DNA from: Heterodera schachtii
Lineage: Eukaryota > Nematoda > Chromadorea > Rhabditida > Heteroderidae
Direction: 5' to 3'
Length of the DNA stretch: 64,000 nt
Assembly: GCA_023374025.1 (NCBI GenBank)
Contig: SIJG01000001.1
Coordinates: forward strand, 5,090,828-5,154,827
Translations under genes and position numbers: made by a program
In this document: one piece after another, positions 30,915 to 41,642 of the stretch
How positions within the stretch are numbered: position 1 is the stretch's first letter
Layout of the letters: every line of letters starts with the position of its first letter
Notes under the pieces: model-generated
Told to the model about the DNA's origin: nothing
Databases searched by the model: none
What the model saw: only the letters and a program-made list of their open reading frames with translations

Positions 30915-31656
30915 ATGCTTCTTGCTTTGACTTCTGTGGACACTCGCAACGCACTTTTGTGCGCCGCCGTTCCTTCCATTGGCGCCTTCGTGGGCTCAAC
31001 GATGGCCATCAAAGATCAGGAATTGGTTCAATTCCTCAAGGTTTGCTGCCACCAGAGGTGAGCAATTAATTCCAATCAGCTTTTAGAATCAAAACTTTCC
31101 TTCTTTCACCCGTTGTGGCAAATACAATTATTTGCTGGCCAACACTGCCGTCACCATTCCATTCGGTTACGCTTCTTATTTGGTCTACAAAATTGGAGGA
31201 GGTGTCAGGTTTTTTGACAATTAATGGATGAAAAGGAATGATTCAGGATTCAGTTGCACCGACTCAAAAATCGCAATGGGACTGTACGGTGCGACGCTGC
31301 TCAGCGGCTGTTTTTTGGTGCCCACGCTCAAAAAACATGATATCAAGGCGGTAGGCAACCTACAAGTTCATCTTGCCATTTCCAAGTCCAAATTTTTTAA
31401 GCTGACTGCCAACGCTGTTGTCCTTGCCGGACTTTCCGTCGCCACTTCAGTGGCTTTCTACAACATCGACAAGATTTCCGCTTATTGGACGTGAGTTTAT
31501 TTTGGGAGTTGTGTCGATTGTATTTGCCAATTCAGCATGCCCTTCACTCTTTGGGCCATTTTCTGCGCTGGGCTTACGGTGAAGGCGAATTTCTGCGATG
31601 CGAAGGGTGGGACGAACTCAAAGCTTACAACCTATAGATGGTCCGCTTGCTGCTGA
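30915..31656 (+). CDS. tspo-1: TspO/MBR (translocator protein) family membrane protein
   Basis: Five-helix outer-mitochondrial-membrane protein that binds porphyrins and sterols. Exons 30915-31040, 31087-31208, 31254-31490 and 31536-31656 give 201 aa. Matches to the family: DTRNALLCAAVPSIGAFVG at the start, GYASYLVYKIGGG, IAMGLYGATLLSG, and the last helix PFTLWAIFCAGLTVKANF. The first intron must use AAG|GTTTGC at 31040 to keep frame; a GTGAGC a few bases later would not. The usual tryptophan-rich PSWTPP-type motif between helices 1 and 2 is absent and overall Trp content is low, so ligand binding may have changed. Confidence 0.75.
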
Positions 31657-31959
31657 AAAATGTGAGAATAAGAATGTGGAATCCTGCTATGCTTAGATAC
31701 GATGATTAATATATCTCTCTGATCGTTTATTGTTAAATCATCGCTTGTTTGATTAGGAATACATTAATGGTAAAAATAAAACTTGTTAGGCTAAGTACTG
31801 CCCCTACTCGTCGCAAAAAGTGGCTATTTTTGGTGAAAAAAAATCATAGATTAGATAATTAGGTGACAATCTGATGTCAGATTCGTGATCAGCGCCCTCG
31901 ATAACCCCCGAGTACTTCTTTGAAATTGCAAAACCAAAAAAAAATCAATTAAAATTTAT

Positions 31960-32190
31960 TAAAACAAAATTAGTTTACAACATAAAATTCGTTTTAGTTA
32001 ATTATTTCCAGAATTATAATTATGAAATTCAATCAATGATCGAAAATATTAAGCTGTTAAAAATGTAGAGGATTGGGAAGAGATGAGAGTGGATGAGTTT
32101 GTTCGGCGGTGTCCGCCGTTTTGTCGCCGTGCCATCGATGAAAGCGCATCCTTCCGCCAGCGGATCTGGATATGTATTTTAAAGGCTTTT
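31960..32190. repeat. Direct repeat, empty-site copy
   Basis: About 230 bp repeated at 32540-32965 with roughly 90 percent identity; the second copy carries a MITE. The right half overlaps the last exon and 3' UTR of the downstream PTB-SH2 gene, so this is a partial duplication of that gene's end. Confidence 0.8.
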
Positions 32191-32576
32191 CCACTTTCCG
32201 ATGCATTCATTTGCCCTTGAATAAATAAAAAGGAAAAAAATAAATTAAAGACTTAAGAAAAACAAATAAAAAATTAATTTGTAAGTGAGAGCTTAAAATG
32301 AACACAAATGCCAGCAGGGAATTTTACTCGTTCAGTGGACTCGATGCAACAACATAAGGGGAACATTTTGATTTGTAAAAATTTATATTTTTAGGGTGGC
32401 AGGGAACAAAAAGAATTTTCTTTAATTGGTCCACTAAAAGAGAAGCATCGGTTCCAATAAAAAAAATTGAGAAAAATGCCGCCAGCCTCTGCTAAGGATC
32501 CTTAACTAAATTTCAATGGGAAATTAGTATTGAATAGATATTCAAAAAAATCAATTAAATTTATTAAAAACAATTA

Positions 32577-32757
32577 CCGTATATGCTCTAATTATAGCCC
32601 AGTCTCTATTAATCCCGCAGTCTCCAATTATCCCCCAGTCTACGAGGTGTTTTTAAAAATATTCCCTCTATCATAATCCCCCAGTCTCTAATTATCCCCC
32701 CTTTTCTGAGGAGGTTGAAAAATAATCCCCCATGGGCTATAATTAGAGCATATACGG
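32577..32757. mobile_element. 181-bp Tc1/mariner-like MITE
   Basis: Perfect 25-bp terminal repeats beginning CCGTATATGCTCTAATTAT and ending with the complement, flanked by TA on each side. The paralogous empty site at 31978 (AATTAGTTTAC) has a single TA. The interior repeats CCCCCAGTCTCTAATTAT words. Confidence 0.9.
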
Positions 32758-32965
32758 TAGTTTACAGCATAAAATTTGTTTTATTTAATTATTTCCAGAA
32801 TTATAATTATGAAAATTCAATCAATGATCGAAAATATTAAGCTGATAAAAATGTAGAGGATTGGGAAGAGATGAGAGTGGATGAGTTTGTTCGGCGATGT
32901 CCGCCGTTTTGTCGCTGTGCCATCGAAGAAAGCGCATCCCTCCGCCAGCGGATCTGAATGTGTGT

Positions 32966-35900
32966 TTAAATCGCTTTTTCTTCAATTTGCCGTTTCACCG
33001 TCGTTCCGTCCGCTGCGTTTTGCCTTTGCCCTCCTCCGCTCGGATTCCCCGCTTTGTTCTCTTCGGTTGCCCTTAGCACTGCCAAAGTGCTTCCCCCGCT
33101 GCTTTGACGTCGTCGCTGATTTGCGTCTCCCCTTAAGGAACAAATAATTATTAATTTTAAACAATAAAGATTAGTTCATCCATTCACCTGAACCACCGCC
33201 AATCGGACAGCAAAAGACGGCACGGCAATTGGTCAGTGATCACTGAGTGGTGGGTGATCAGCATGGGAAGCGATTGGAAGTAACGCTTGGAACCCTGAGG
33301 AATGATCAAATTGCCAAGGGCAAAAGTGGCACAAAAGGAAGGAAGCAATGACTGCTCACTTTGATGCGAAATCCATGCTCATTGCGAAGCACCAAATAGT
33401 GGGCAATTCCTTTCGGATTTTTCTCATCCCTTTCCACTCGGATACTCAGTGCCAAAAATCTGCAAAAAGAAATTGCGATTAAATTCGCTTTTTAAATGGC
33501 AATGATCGAATGGCGTTGACCTTCGCCTCGTGCCGGACAGTCGCAGTGCGAAATGCCCGGCGGGCATTTCCCGCAAATGTTTCATCACAGAGTCTCTGAA
33601 TTTTGCTCATTTTCCACCCTAAACCACTTCCGTATGTCCACTTTTCTTGCGGTCGACAAAAATAGGCCAATTTCTCCAATTCTTCAATCATTGGGCCGAC
33701 ATCCATCGGATAAATCCATTCTTTGCTGAAATTACAGAAATTTCCAAAGGTTGGCTCGTTTTTCTTATGGTATTTGTGCCCACATTCTGTCGTCGTACAG
33801 TAGTTCTTCTCCCTCATTTTTTGTGGCGTTTGGCGGTGAAATTTCGTAGCATTCGTTTTGCTTCTATTAATTTGGATTTAATAAGAATAATATTCAATAA
33901 AGTTACAGTTCATTAACTCATAATTTAATATTGTGCCTTACTTTTTCACCTTCCGCTGACTTTTCCAATGTTCGAATTGGTGAAGAAAGATGCCATCGGA
34001 AGTTTTGGGGGATTTGGTCGGAAGAGCGTTTTGTCAGTGCCGTTGCGGAGACAGCCGAAGAACGCAAATTGGAGAGGGGCCAACGCGGTTTTCGGAAGCG
34101 AAAGCCTAAGAAAATGAACGATGGCGGAGGAGGACAACAACAAACAAATCAAACAAAGGCCCGAACATTCGGCAAATGCAATTTTCGTCAATAAAGGCAA
34201 AACCCAATAATTACAGTTTCTGTCCAATAACGGCCCATTAATCAGTCACTCCCAAATGGCGCTTTTTCTCGTAAATCACTCTCTTTCTGATCTCCGTCCG
34301 CCCCATCCGCCGGTCGTTCCCTCCTCATTTGATCAGTCCCTTCCTTCCCCAACCGAACGTCCAACTGACCAATTGTGCTCGGCGTCATCATTTTCTTTGC
34401 TGGACTGCACGACGTTCCCGCATCAGCAAATTGCTTCTTTGGCGTTGAGGAACCGCCCCCGAAAATGCGTTGGAATAGCGACGAAGACGAAAAGCGCATT
34501 TGGGCGGAGAAAGGCGAAGAGAACGGTGAAGGAGTGCCCTTTGGAAATGACCAATTCCAAGCAATTATTCATCGATCGTTTATTAATTAATCAATCAATT
34601 AATTAATTACCCGCTTTGTCGGAGTGTTCAGCAGGTGCTCTCCCGCTGCCTGCTGTCCCTCCATTCGACCCGAAATTGGCTTTTCCCCGGCACATTGCCA
34701 TGGCATTGTCCGGGGGATGCCATGCCATTAGCATCGTCGTGGTCCCGTCATCATTTTCCCCGTTGTCCATGTGACAGTTCGCCATTTCGTCCGCCTCCCC
34801 CGCGGCTTCGTCCCACTGTTTTTGCTGTCGGAATGCGTCCGCAAGTGCCGTTTGGATGTGCTGTGCGTTGAGCGGTGTGCTGACGCGGAACACGTGGCAC
34901 AACTTGCGGCCCGGCACATGGTGCCCGTGGTGCGAGTGCTGCTCGCGAGTGATGTACGCCAACTGTGCCGTGCGGACGCGGCACACGGCGCAGCAAACTT
35001 TGCGCAGAGAATGGCTGAGCAGCGGCGGAGGCGCCTGCCAATGCGAAAAACACTTTCCCAGCGAAATTTGCATTTTATTTTGTCAAAATGTTCTTTTTGC
35101 CCCAAAGGATGGCCATCATCATTCCCATGACCTATCATTTACCATTTTAATAACATTTCTTTCCCGGGAAGTGCCGAGAAATAATTAAATATGCAAAATG
35201 CCAACAGAGAATGAACGAATGTGATGGATGATGCCGAAGAAAATGTTCGGGAATTTATTCCATCGAAGGTCAGCCATTTAAAAAGCAATGGAAAATTGAA
35301 AAAAAGAGTCACTTTTATTTTCAAAATGCTCAATCATTCAAACAAAGTTTTTCATTTTACAAACTTTTCCCTTTTTTGGTCATTCAATTCATCATTTAAA
35401 GCACCGAAAACCAGCGGAAGAAGCGGACAAAATCATTCATTTTGATCCGGCGGATGCGAAAGAATGTCAGCAGGTGGGAGAAAGAGAGTCAATTAAATGG
35501 GGCGGAGGGGGGGGGGGGGGGACGAGTCGCAACAGGACAAAAGGCCAATGGTGGATGAATGGACGACGCATCTGTTGGGGCTGACATTCTTTGCCCTTTT
35601 AATGCTGCGCAATTTGAAATTGAGGGACATCGGCGGAGAAAGACGGACGGAAGGAAAGATTAATTGAGAGGGGGGGGGGGGAATAAAAGGGGGAAAAGCG
35701 AGGGATAAAATAGCCCGGGATATATTTTGAATTGTTACCAAATGCCACTTCCTCTCCCTCCCCCCCCCAATTGAAACTTCGGTGTTTTGCTTCCGTTTTT
35801 GGCACAGTTTCCCTTTGTTTTTTTCCTTTTGCTTTTTCCACTCACTTTTTTCTCTTTTGTTTATTTTTTTCTCGTTCTCCCATTTTGTCCATTCCTTCTT

Positions 35901-38900
35901 TCTTTTTCCCTTTCATCAGCAGGTGGTCAAATTCTTCGCTTGCCTTTGATTCTCCAAATGTTTTGCCCGAAATTTGATACTTTTCAATTTCAATGGGCCT
36001 ATTTGTCTATTTGAACACTTTGACAGGTTCATTGAACCGATTGGCACAGTTAAACAAACACTGGCGATACTGTACATAAAAATGCAACAAAATACCAAAA
36101 ACGCGGACCGATTTCATGAAATAAAATACAAAAAGTCATTAAATGCTCCAATTGTCGGCATCATTCCGTCTTCGCTGCCACTTTTATTGCTCAGCCGCGC
36201 CCCGTCTTTCTTTTTTTATACGCCGGGGATAATTTACTCCAAAATCGGTTCTTTCTCTTTTAGAGGGGGGGAGGGGGAGGGGGAGGGAATTTGGTTGGCA
36301 AAGACGGGGAAAGAAAGGAGGAAACATTATTTGACTGTATTGACGGAGACGGATGAAGTGAGGGGGGATCAAAGGGAAAAAAGTGGGGAAAAAGGGAGAG
36401 AGAGGAGAGAGAGAGAGGGGGGAGAGAGAGAGAGAGAGGGGGAGAGAGAGAGAGGGGGGAGAGAGAGAGAGGGGGGGGGGAGAGAGGGGGGAGAGAGAGA
36501 GGAATTGATGAAAGGGGAGAAAGGGGGGGGGGGTTGACCAACCAAAAAAAGATTGAATTTTTGATTGACATTGAATTCGTAAGAATTTTTAAGTGGGTCT
36601 TTTAAAAAGCATAGTCCATTTTCAATTTTGGCACATAATTTGGCTTAACTCCGATTTTTCCCCACTCCAATCGTTCATTTTGCTGCCCTTTCTGCTGCTG
36701 GTGACTCCCTCCCCGTTCCAATTTCCCTGCTTTTCTAAACAATACTTCACAATTCCCTCCCCCCGGCGGCCCTCGGGGGATGAATTGGAACACAAACAAA
36801 ACACTCTTTTGCTGCTGGCCCTCTTAACTCGGTTTCCATGCCCATAAAAGTGTCAAGTGCCATTCATTCGTTCATTACTTGTGCCCCGGCAATGGTTGGC
36901 CCTTTCTTTATGCTTTTTCTGCCAATCCCTCCCATTTCTTCTGATGTTTTGTTTTGTTAGGAGGACAAACCGATTAAATTTCACAACAAAGTGACCAAAA
37001 TGCACTGAGATTATCCAAATTGGTTGACGTTGACTGACACTAATTGGCGCTTGTCAAATCGAAAAACCCGAGAAATTCGCTTAATGATGGGAAATTGCGG
37101 CGGAGAGCGAATGATTTTGTCAAAAAAGGTGGACAAAGTCAAAATGCCAATTTGAAGGACAGGACCATTTGGAGGTCAAAATTTCTTTATTATCACTTTA
37201 AACGAAGGGAATAGCCGATGAAATTTAAGCAAAACAAATTGGGACAATTCAACGAAAAAAGAAAGAAAAAACGATTTGGGCAAATGAACGAACGAACGAA
37301 AGAAAGATGGGCAATTTGAATAATTTAAAAAAAAAAACTGTGCCATCGGCAAACGATTGACAAAATGCGATAGAAAAGAAACGGACAAAGAAAGAAATTT
37401 GGCCGAAAAATGATTGGACATTGGACGAGTGTCAGCAGGTCGACAGGTCCAAAAAAAGGTAATTTATATGAGTGATTTACTCTCTGTCCAACCATAGGAA
37501 TTCCCGACCGAAAGTGGCGATTTGTGCCAATGCCATGCCAAATTCAAACCGACCCCTTCCCGTTAAAGTTTTTCACTGAATATTTATGCAAATTTTGTGC
37601 ACAAATTCCGACGGATGCAAATGAATGAAAGAAATAAATAAAAGAGACGAAAACCCCAAAAAGAAGAAAGAGTTTCGCTTCCGTTGGTCAATTATTTATG
37701 TAAATAATTTGGGTATCGTATCCCATTTTTGGTTACAGTAATTTTTTAAGTTTTTCGTCCGTTGGCTCTTTTGGTTGAGTGCCCCCCCCCCAAACGCATT
37801 TCTCGCCGATTTTGCACCTTTTTCTCGTCTCTCGCCTTCATTCTTGGGTGAGATTAAGGTCATCATCATCCATCCCATCACTCACTCACTTAATCCATCA
37901 GCCGAACTGTCCTCATTTTATCGCATTTTTGCAGAAATTGGGCAAAGTGTGAGGAATTAATCCGATTAGTTGCGTAAATAAAAGCCAAAACGGCACTTTC
38001 CCATAAGTGAAATGCCATTTTAATATTCGAAAAATGGCAAACAATATTTTGGAAAATTTAATTAAAATATCGGAGAAAGGACAAAACATTTTAAATTCTC
38101 TCATTAACAAATTGCCGTCAGACATTCCAATTTTTACAATGGAAAAATTATTTATTTATTTTCCGTCTTTTTTTGAAAATGAAAATTAATTGAAAAATAT
38201 TCTCTTTTCTCTTCTCCCATAGATAATTAATTATATGCTTTTTAAAGAAAATGTGAAGGGGGGGGGGAAGGATTAGGCGAATGATTCGGCCAAAGGTTGG
38301 GGAAAAAAGGGGGGGGAGAGAAAAGGGAACCCAAAATTAAATTGAGACGCAAAGGGAGGAGAGAAAGGCAGGCAAATGGGGCGGAAGCAATGGAAAACGA
38401 AGAGAAATATGGCCAAATTTGGAAATAAATGATGCTGATAATTTGCTAATTGCTTTCCATTTTTATCCCTCCCCTTTTTCAATCCCCCCCCCTCTTATTT
38501 TGCCCCCCCCCCCCTCTGATTTTTGCTCCCCCTTTTTTTCTCACCCCCCCCCCCTTTCCCCCTTTTTTTCCTCCCCCTCTAATTTTGATTTTTGTCCGTT
38601 CATTTCCACCTTCTCCCCATCTTTTTGTCCCACCTTTTCCGTTCCGTCCTCCGTTTCCCCTGCCACTTCAATCCCCGTTTCGCTGATTCGCAAAAATGCC
38701 CTTCTCCCGTGCCGTGCTGTTCTCCCGCCCGATGCTCCGTCCGCATTGTTTCCCTCCTCAAATTCGAGCAGTGCGTCCAATCGTTTTGCCACATTTTCTG
38801 ACGTAACTTTTCGAATGGGAAAAGTGCCGAACCACTGAAAATATTGTAAATGTATTGGCGAACAAAAGTCAACTATTTGAATTTAGGACCTCCACTGGCC

Positions 38901-39039
38901 AACTGAGTCCGTTCCGAAGTTGGCCAATCCCTCCGCCGTTCACTTCGCTTCGTTCTGTGCTGAATTCGTCGCTGGTCCCCTGCTGATTGTGAGGCGACGC
39001 TGCCGTTTCTTTGGCTGTCCTTTTTCTACCGTTACGCAT
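32966..39039 (-). CDS. PTB-SH2 adaptor protein
   Basis: Signalling adaptor with an N-terminal phosphotyrosine-binding domain and a C-terminal SH2 domain. Exons: 39039-38890, 38834-38634, 35034-34611, 34538-34354, 33725-33642, 33595-33521, 33459-33360, 33294-33188, 33131-32966. The PTB start is NGLSWPVEWFGTFPIRKVTS and its end is LCHVFRVSTPLNAQHIQTAL, split by a 3.6-kb intron. A Ser/Pro linker (TPSPFSSPFS) follows. The SH2 has the phosphate-binding Arg in GHFALRLSG, then HYLVLRNEHGFRIKGSKRYF and ITHHSVITDQLPCRLLL, closest by eye to tensin-type SH2. A basic tail follows. The 34611/34538 junction is out of phase (1 against 0), so one splice site there is wrong; the other junctions fit. TTTTTAG just before the ATG may be a trans-splice acceptor. 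PTB-then-SH2 order recalls Shc or SH2D5. Confidence 0.75.
35035..38633. other. Large PTB-SH2 intron with poly-G and GA tracts
   Basis: No exon is supported. It contains G runs of about 8-14 (35508, 35670, 36470, 36523, 38258, 38309), C runs near 35760, 37785 and 38480-38560, and a 150-bp GA microsatellite (36385-36505). ORFs across it are low-complexity. Confidence 0.6.
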
Positions 39040-39059
39040 TTGCTAAAAATGAAATTAGC

Positions 39060-41190
39060 ATGAAAAATAATTTAAATGACGTCATCAAAAAAAGGCAAAA
39101 AGAGATTAAAATGAGTAATTGGTGAAGAATATTTATGGAATTGATTTATTGGGAAAGAATTTTGTTAATATTTTCCATTAAAATTTTCTCGAAGCTTTTT
39201 AGGCCATTGATGAGAGAAGGGCAAAGACAAAGGGATAAAGGGGGGGGGGGAGAGGGGGGGGGAGGAGCGGGGGGGGGGACAATTCCTTTGCATTTTTCCC
39301 ATTTTCTCACCCCCCCCCCCCGCCCATCGCGTGGCCAATCCGTCCCATCCCATCGCAAATTCATTCACATTCATTCATCAACTCAACTTCCATTAATAGG
39401 AGGTGGTGAAGGAGCAGCAGAATATGTACGAGGTGTTATAAAAGGGAAGAAACAAATGGAAAATTGGACAAACAAAGCAAAAAAAGAAGAAAAAAACCAA
39501 TGGAAGGACAAAAGACAAAACAAAAGTCATAAAAGGGGACAATTGGAAAAGAAATTGGCACAAAATTATGGAAATAAATTAAGGAATTAAAACGGCAGCT
39601 GATGGATGGAAGGGGAGAACAACGGAAAACGAAGGAAGGAACACAGCCCAAGTGAAAATGACCTCAAATTTACTGGCGGTAGAACCAAAGCGGAGAAACG
39701 GAGGGGCAAAATGGGGAAATATTTTTGAGATTTGTGGGGTTTATGCAAGAACCCCCGGGGAGAGGGGGGGGGGGGGTAATGGTAATGATTGCCTAATGAG
39801 CGGGGGGACACCGAGAAAAGAGGACGAGCAAAGGCACGGGAAGGAAGAGGAAGACGAAATTCGGAGGAATGGAGTGGAAAGATTGTGTAAACGATGGACG
39901 GAAGAAAGGGACGAACGGATGGAAGAACGAATGAATTAATGAGGAAGTGACGGAGAACAAACGGACGAAAAGAAGAAAAAAGAGAGAGAGAAAGTGAATG
40001 TTGTGCCCTTTCCCTCTCGACCAAGGACAAAACATCGTTTAGAGGTCAAATGGACGGAGATTAAAGAATTAATTAGTGACTTAGAATTAGAAAAAAGGAA
40101 ACGGCGTTCAATCGGCCGAAGGATTGGGGGGGGGGGAATTTGCAACAATGCCTTGGGGGAGAGGGATTTTTGAAAGAAATGCGAAAATTGGGGGGTGGAT
40201 AGGCACTGATAGGAAAATTAGAGGAAATGTGGTAACGGATTAATGAAAGGAGGATGAGGGAAGAATTGAGTTGTCTGCTGATGGGATTTAACCGGAAGAA
40301 TGGACGGGGGGTGGAGAGAGTCCATCGCTCGAGGGGGGGGAGGGGGCGGGGGAGGGACTTCACCCTCCTCAGCCGAGGGCGACGGGGCGGACCATTTTTG
40401 CTGTCCATTCTCATCGCATTTCATCCCTTCCCTCCCCTCTCTCCCCCCACCCTTTTTTCTCGCTCATTTCTGTCTTCTCTGTCGCTCTCTCTTTCTCTCT
40501 CTTCAACACACACACACCCAAAAAGCAAAAACCCATAAAAGTAATCACTTTTCTGATTAATTCGAGACTTTGTGGATGACAACGCATTGGTCGGAAAAAT
40601 TCGGACACACATTAAACCGCTCGAAGATGAATGGCCCTGATGGTTGGCTACCCCCTCAGAAGTCGCATTGGGGGGGGGGGGAAACTTTGGTTTTTAGAGT
40701 GCGGACAATCCTTCAAAATTCGAAGCTTATTCATCACTCACTTCGCAGCTTATGCATTCATTATCTGAATGCGCCATCAGCATAAAAAAGACGAGGCCGA
40801 ACGAACAGAAAACGGTGACAAAAGCACCAAACAAAGCCATGGGACATGGAAATCCAAGGGGGGGGGGCACTGAACGGATGGGACGACGGCCACCGGCTGA
40901 AGGCCCTCCCCCGCCCCTTTTGTCCTTCTCACAATCATTTCCATTCAATCAAAGGGAGAGGCGATGCTCATAAAGGATGCTCATAAAGCAATCAAAGTGA
41001 TGGTGATGGAAGGGAGGACATTCACTCGGAGAGATTCTTCGATTATGTTTTATTTTATGGGTTGTTGCCCGAGGCAACATTTTGCGATGGCAAAGGGATA
41101 ATTGGGGGGGGGGGGGTGATTAGGGTGGGAAAGCACTGATTGGAATGGAATTACGAGTGCAAAACGCAAAAGAAGAGCAAATCCGGAAAA
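39060..41190. other. Low-complexity spacer
   Basis: Purine-rich plus strand with many G runs of 8-12 (39240, 39271, 39766, 40126, 40336, 40672, 40860, 41105). Apart from the possible exon at 40780-40900, no gene is supported. Confidence 0.5.
40753..40840 (-). CDS. Possible first exon encoding a single membrane segment
   Basis: From ATG near 40840 the frame reads MALFGAFVTVFCSFGLVFF, a membrane span, then MLMAHSDNECISCE, ending at a perfect donor (GAA|GTGAGT). Upstream in-frame residues are Gly/Pro-rich. No convincing following exon was found between here and 39060. It may be an unrecognised small membrane protein or chance. Confidence 0.3.
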
Positions 41191-41470
41191 TATTGATCAT
41201 AGTCACCAAACTCAAAAATGCTTAAAAACGGTCAGAATCGATGTAAAAAGGTTAGAAATGGGTCGGAAAAATAGAATTGGGGGCGCGCTTGCCCTTTTTC
41301 AGGCTGAAAAAGTGCCGGAATTGGAGTGCCAAACTCAGCTGGGACTCAAATGGCCGCACTATAAAAAGCACTCAAAAGACATTTTAAATAATTTTCTAGG
41401 GTAATTTGTGGCGCTGATCACGAATATGACCTTTATTTTGCAAAATTCCGAACCCCGAACCCGGGTTGAG
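41191..41470. repeat. Partial copy of the 29751 foldback family
   Basis: Matches 29751-30025 in the same orientation with scattered differences (GATCATAGTCACCAAACTC against GATCATAGGCCCCAAACTC). No right arm follows; it is truncated where the sequence leading to the satellite begins. Confidence 0.8.
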
Positions 41471-41642
41471 CCGGTTCAAAACTCGAAAAATTAAGAGATT
41501 TGGCACTATAACTTTTTTTAAATGATCGGACACTGACAAATTTGGTATCTTTTAGGGATTTTCGAAAAGGAAACAAAGGAATGAACAAACGGAAATCCAA
41601 TCAACATCAAATTCAAATTGATGGAGAAATCAGTCGATTTAA

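Noticed and set aside
33931..34194. 87-codon plus-strand ORF with a charged C-terminus
   Set aside because: Lies in an intron of the PTB-SH2 gene on the other strand and shows no recognisable domain.
34771..35130. 119-codon plus-strand ORF
   Set aside because: Antisense to the second PTB half, whose CHVF...AF signature is convincing.
36260..36571. Ser/Pro/Leu ORF (minus) and Glu/Arg/Gly ORF (plus)
   Set aside because: Translation of a GA microsatellite.
38007..38189. Small plus-strand ORF in the large intron
   Set aside because: AT-rich chance ORF with no donor/acceptor or family support.
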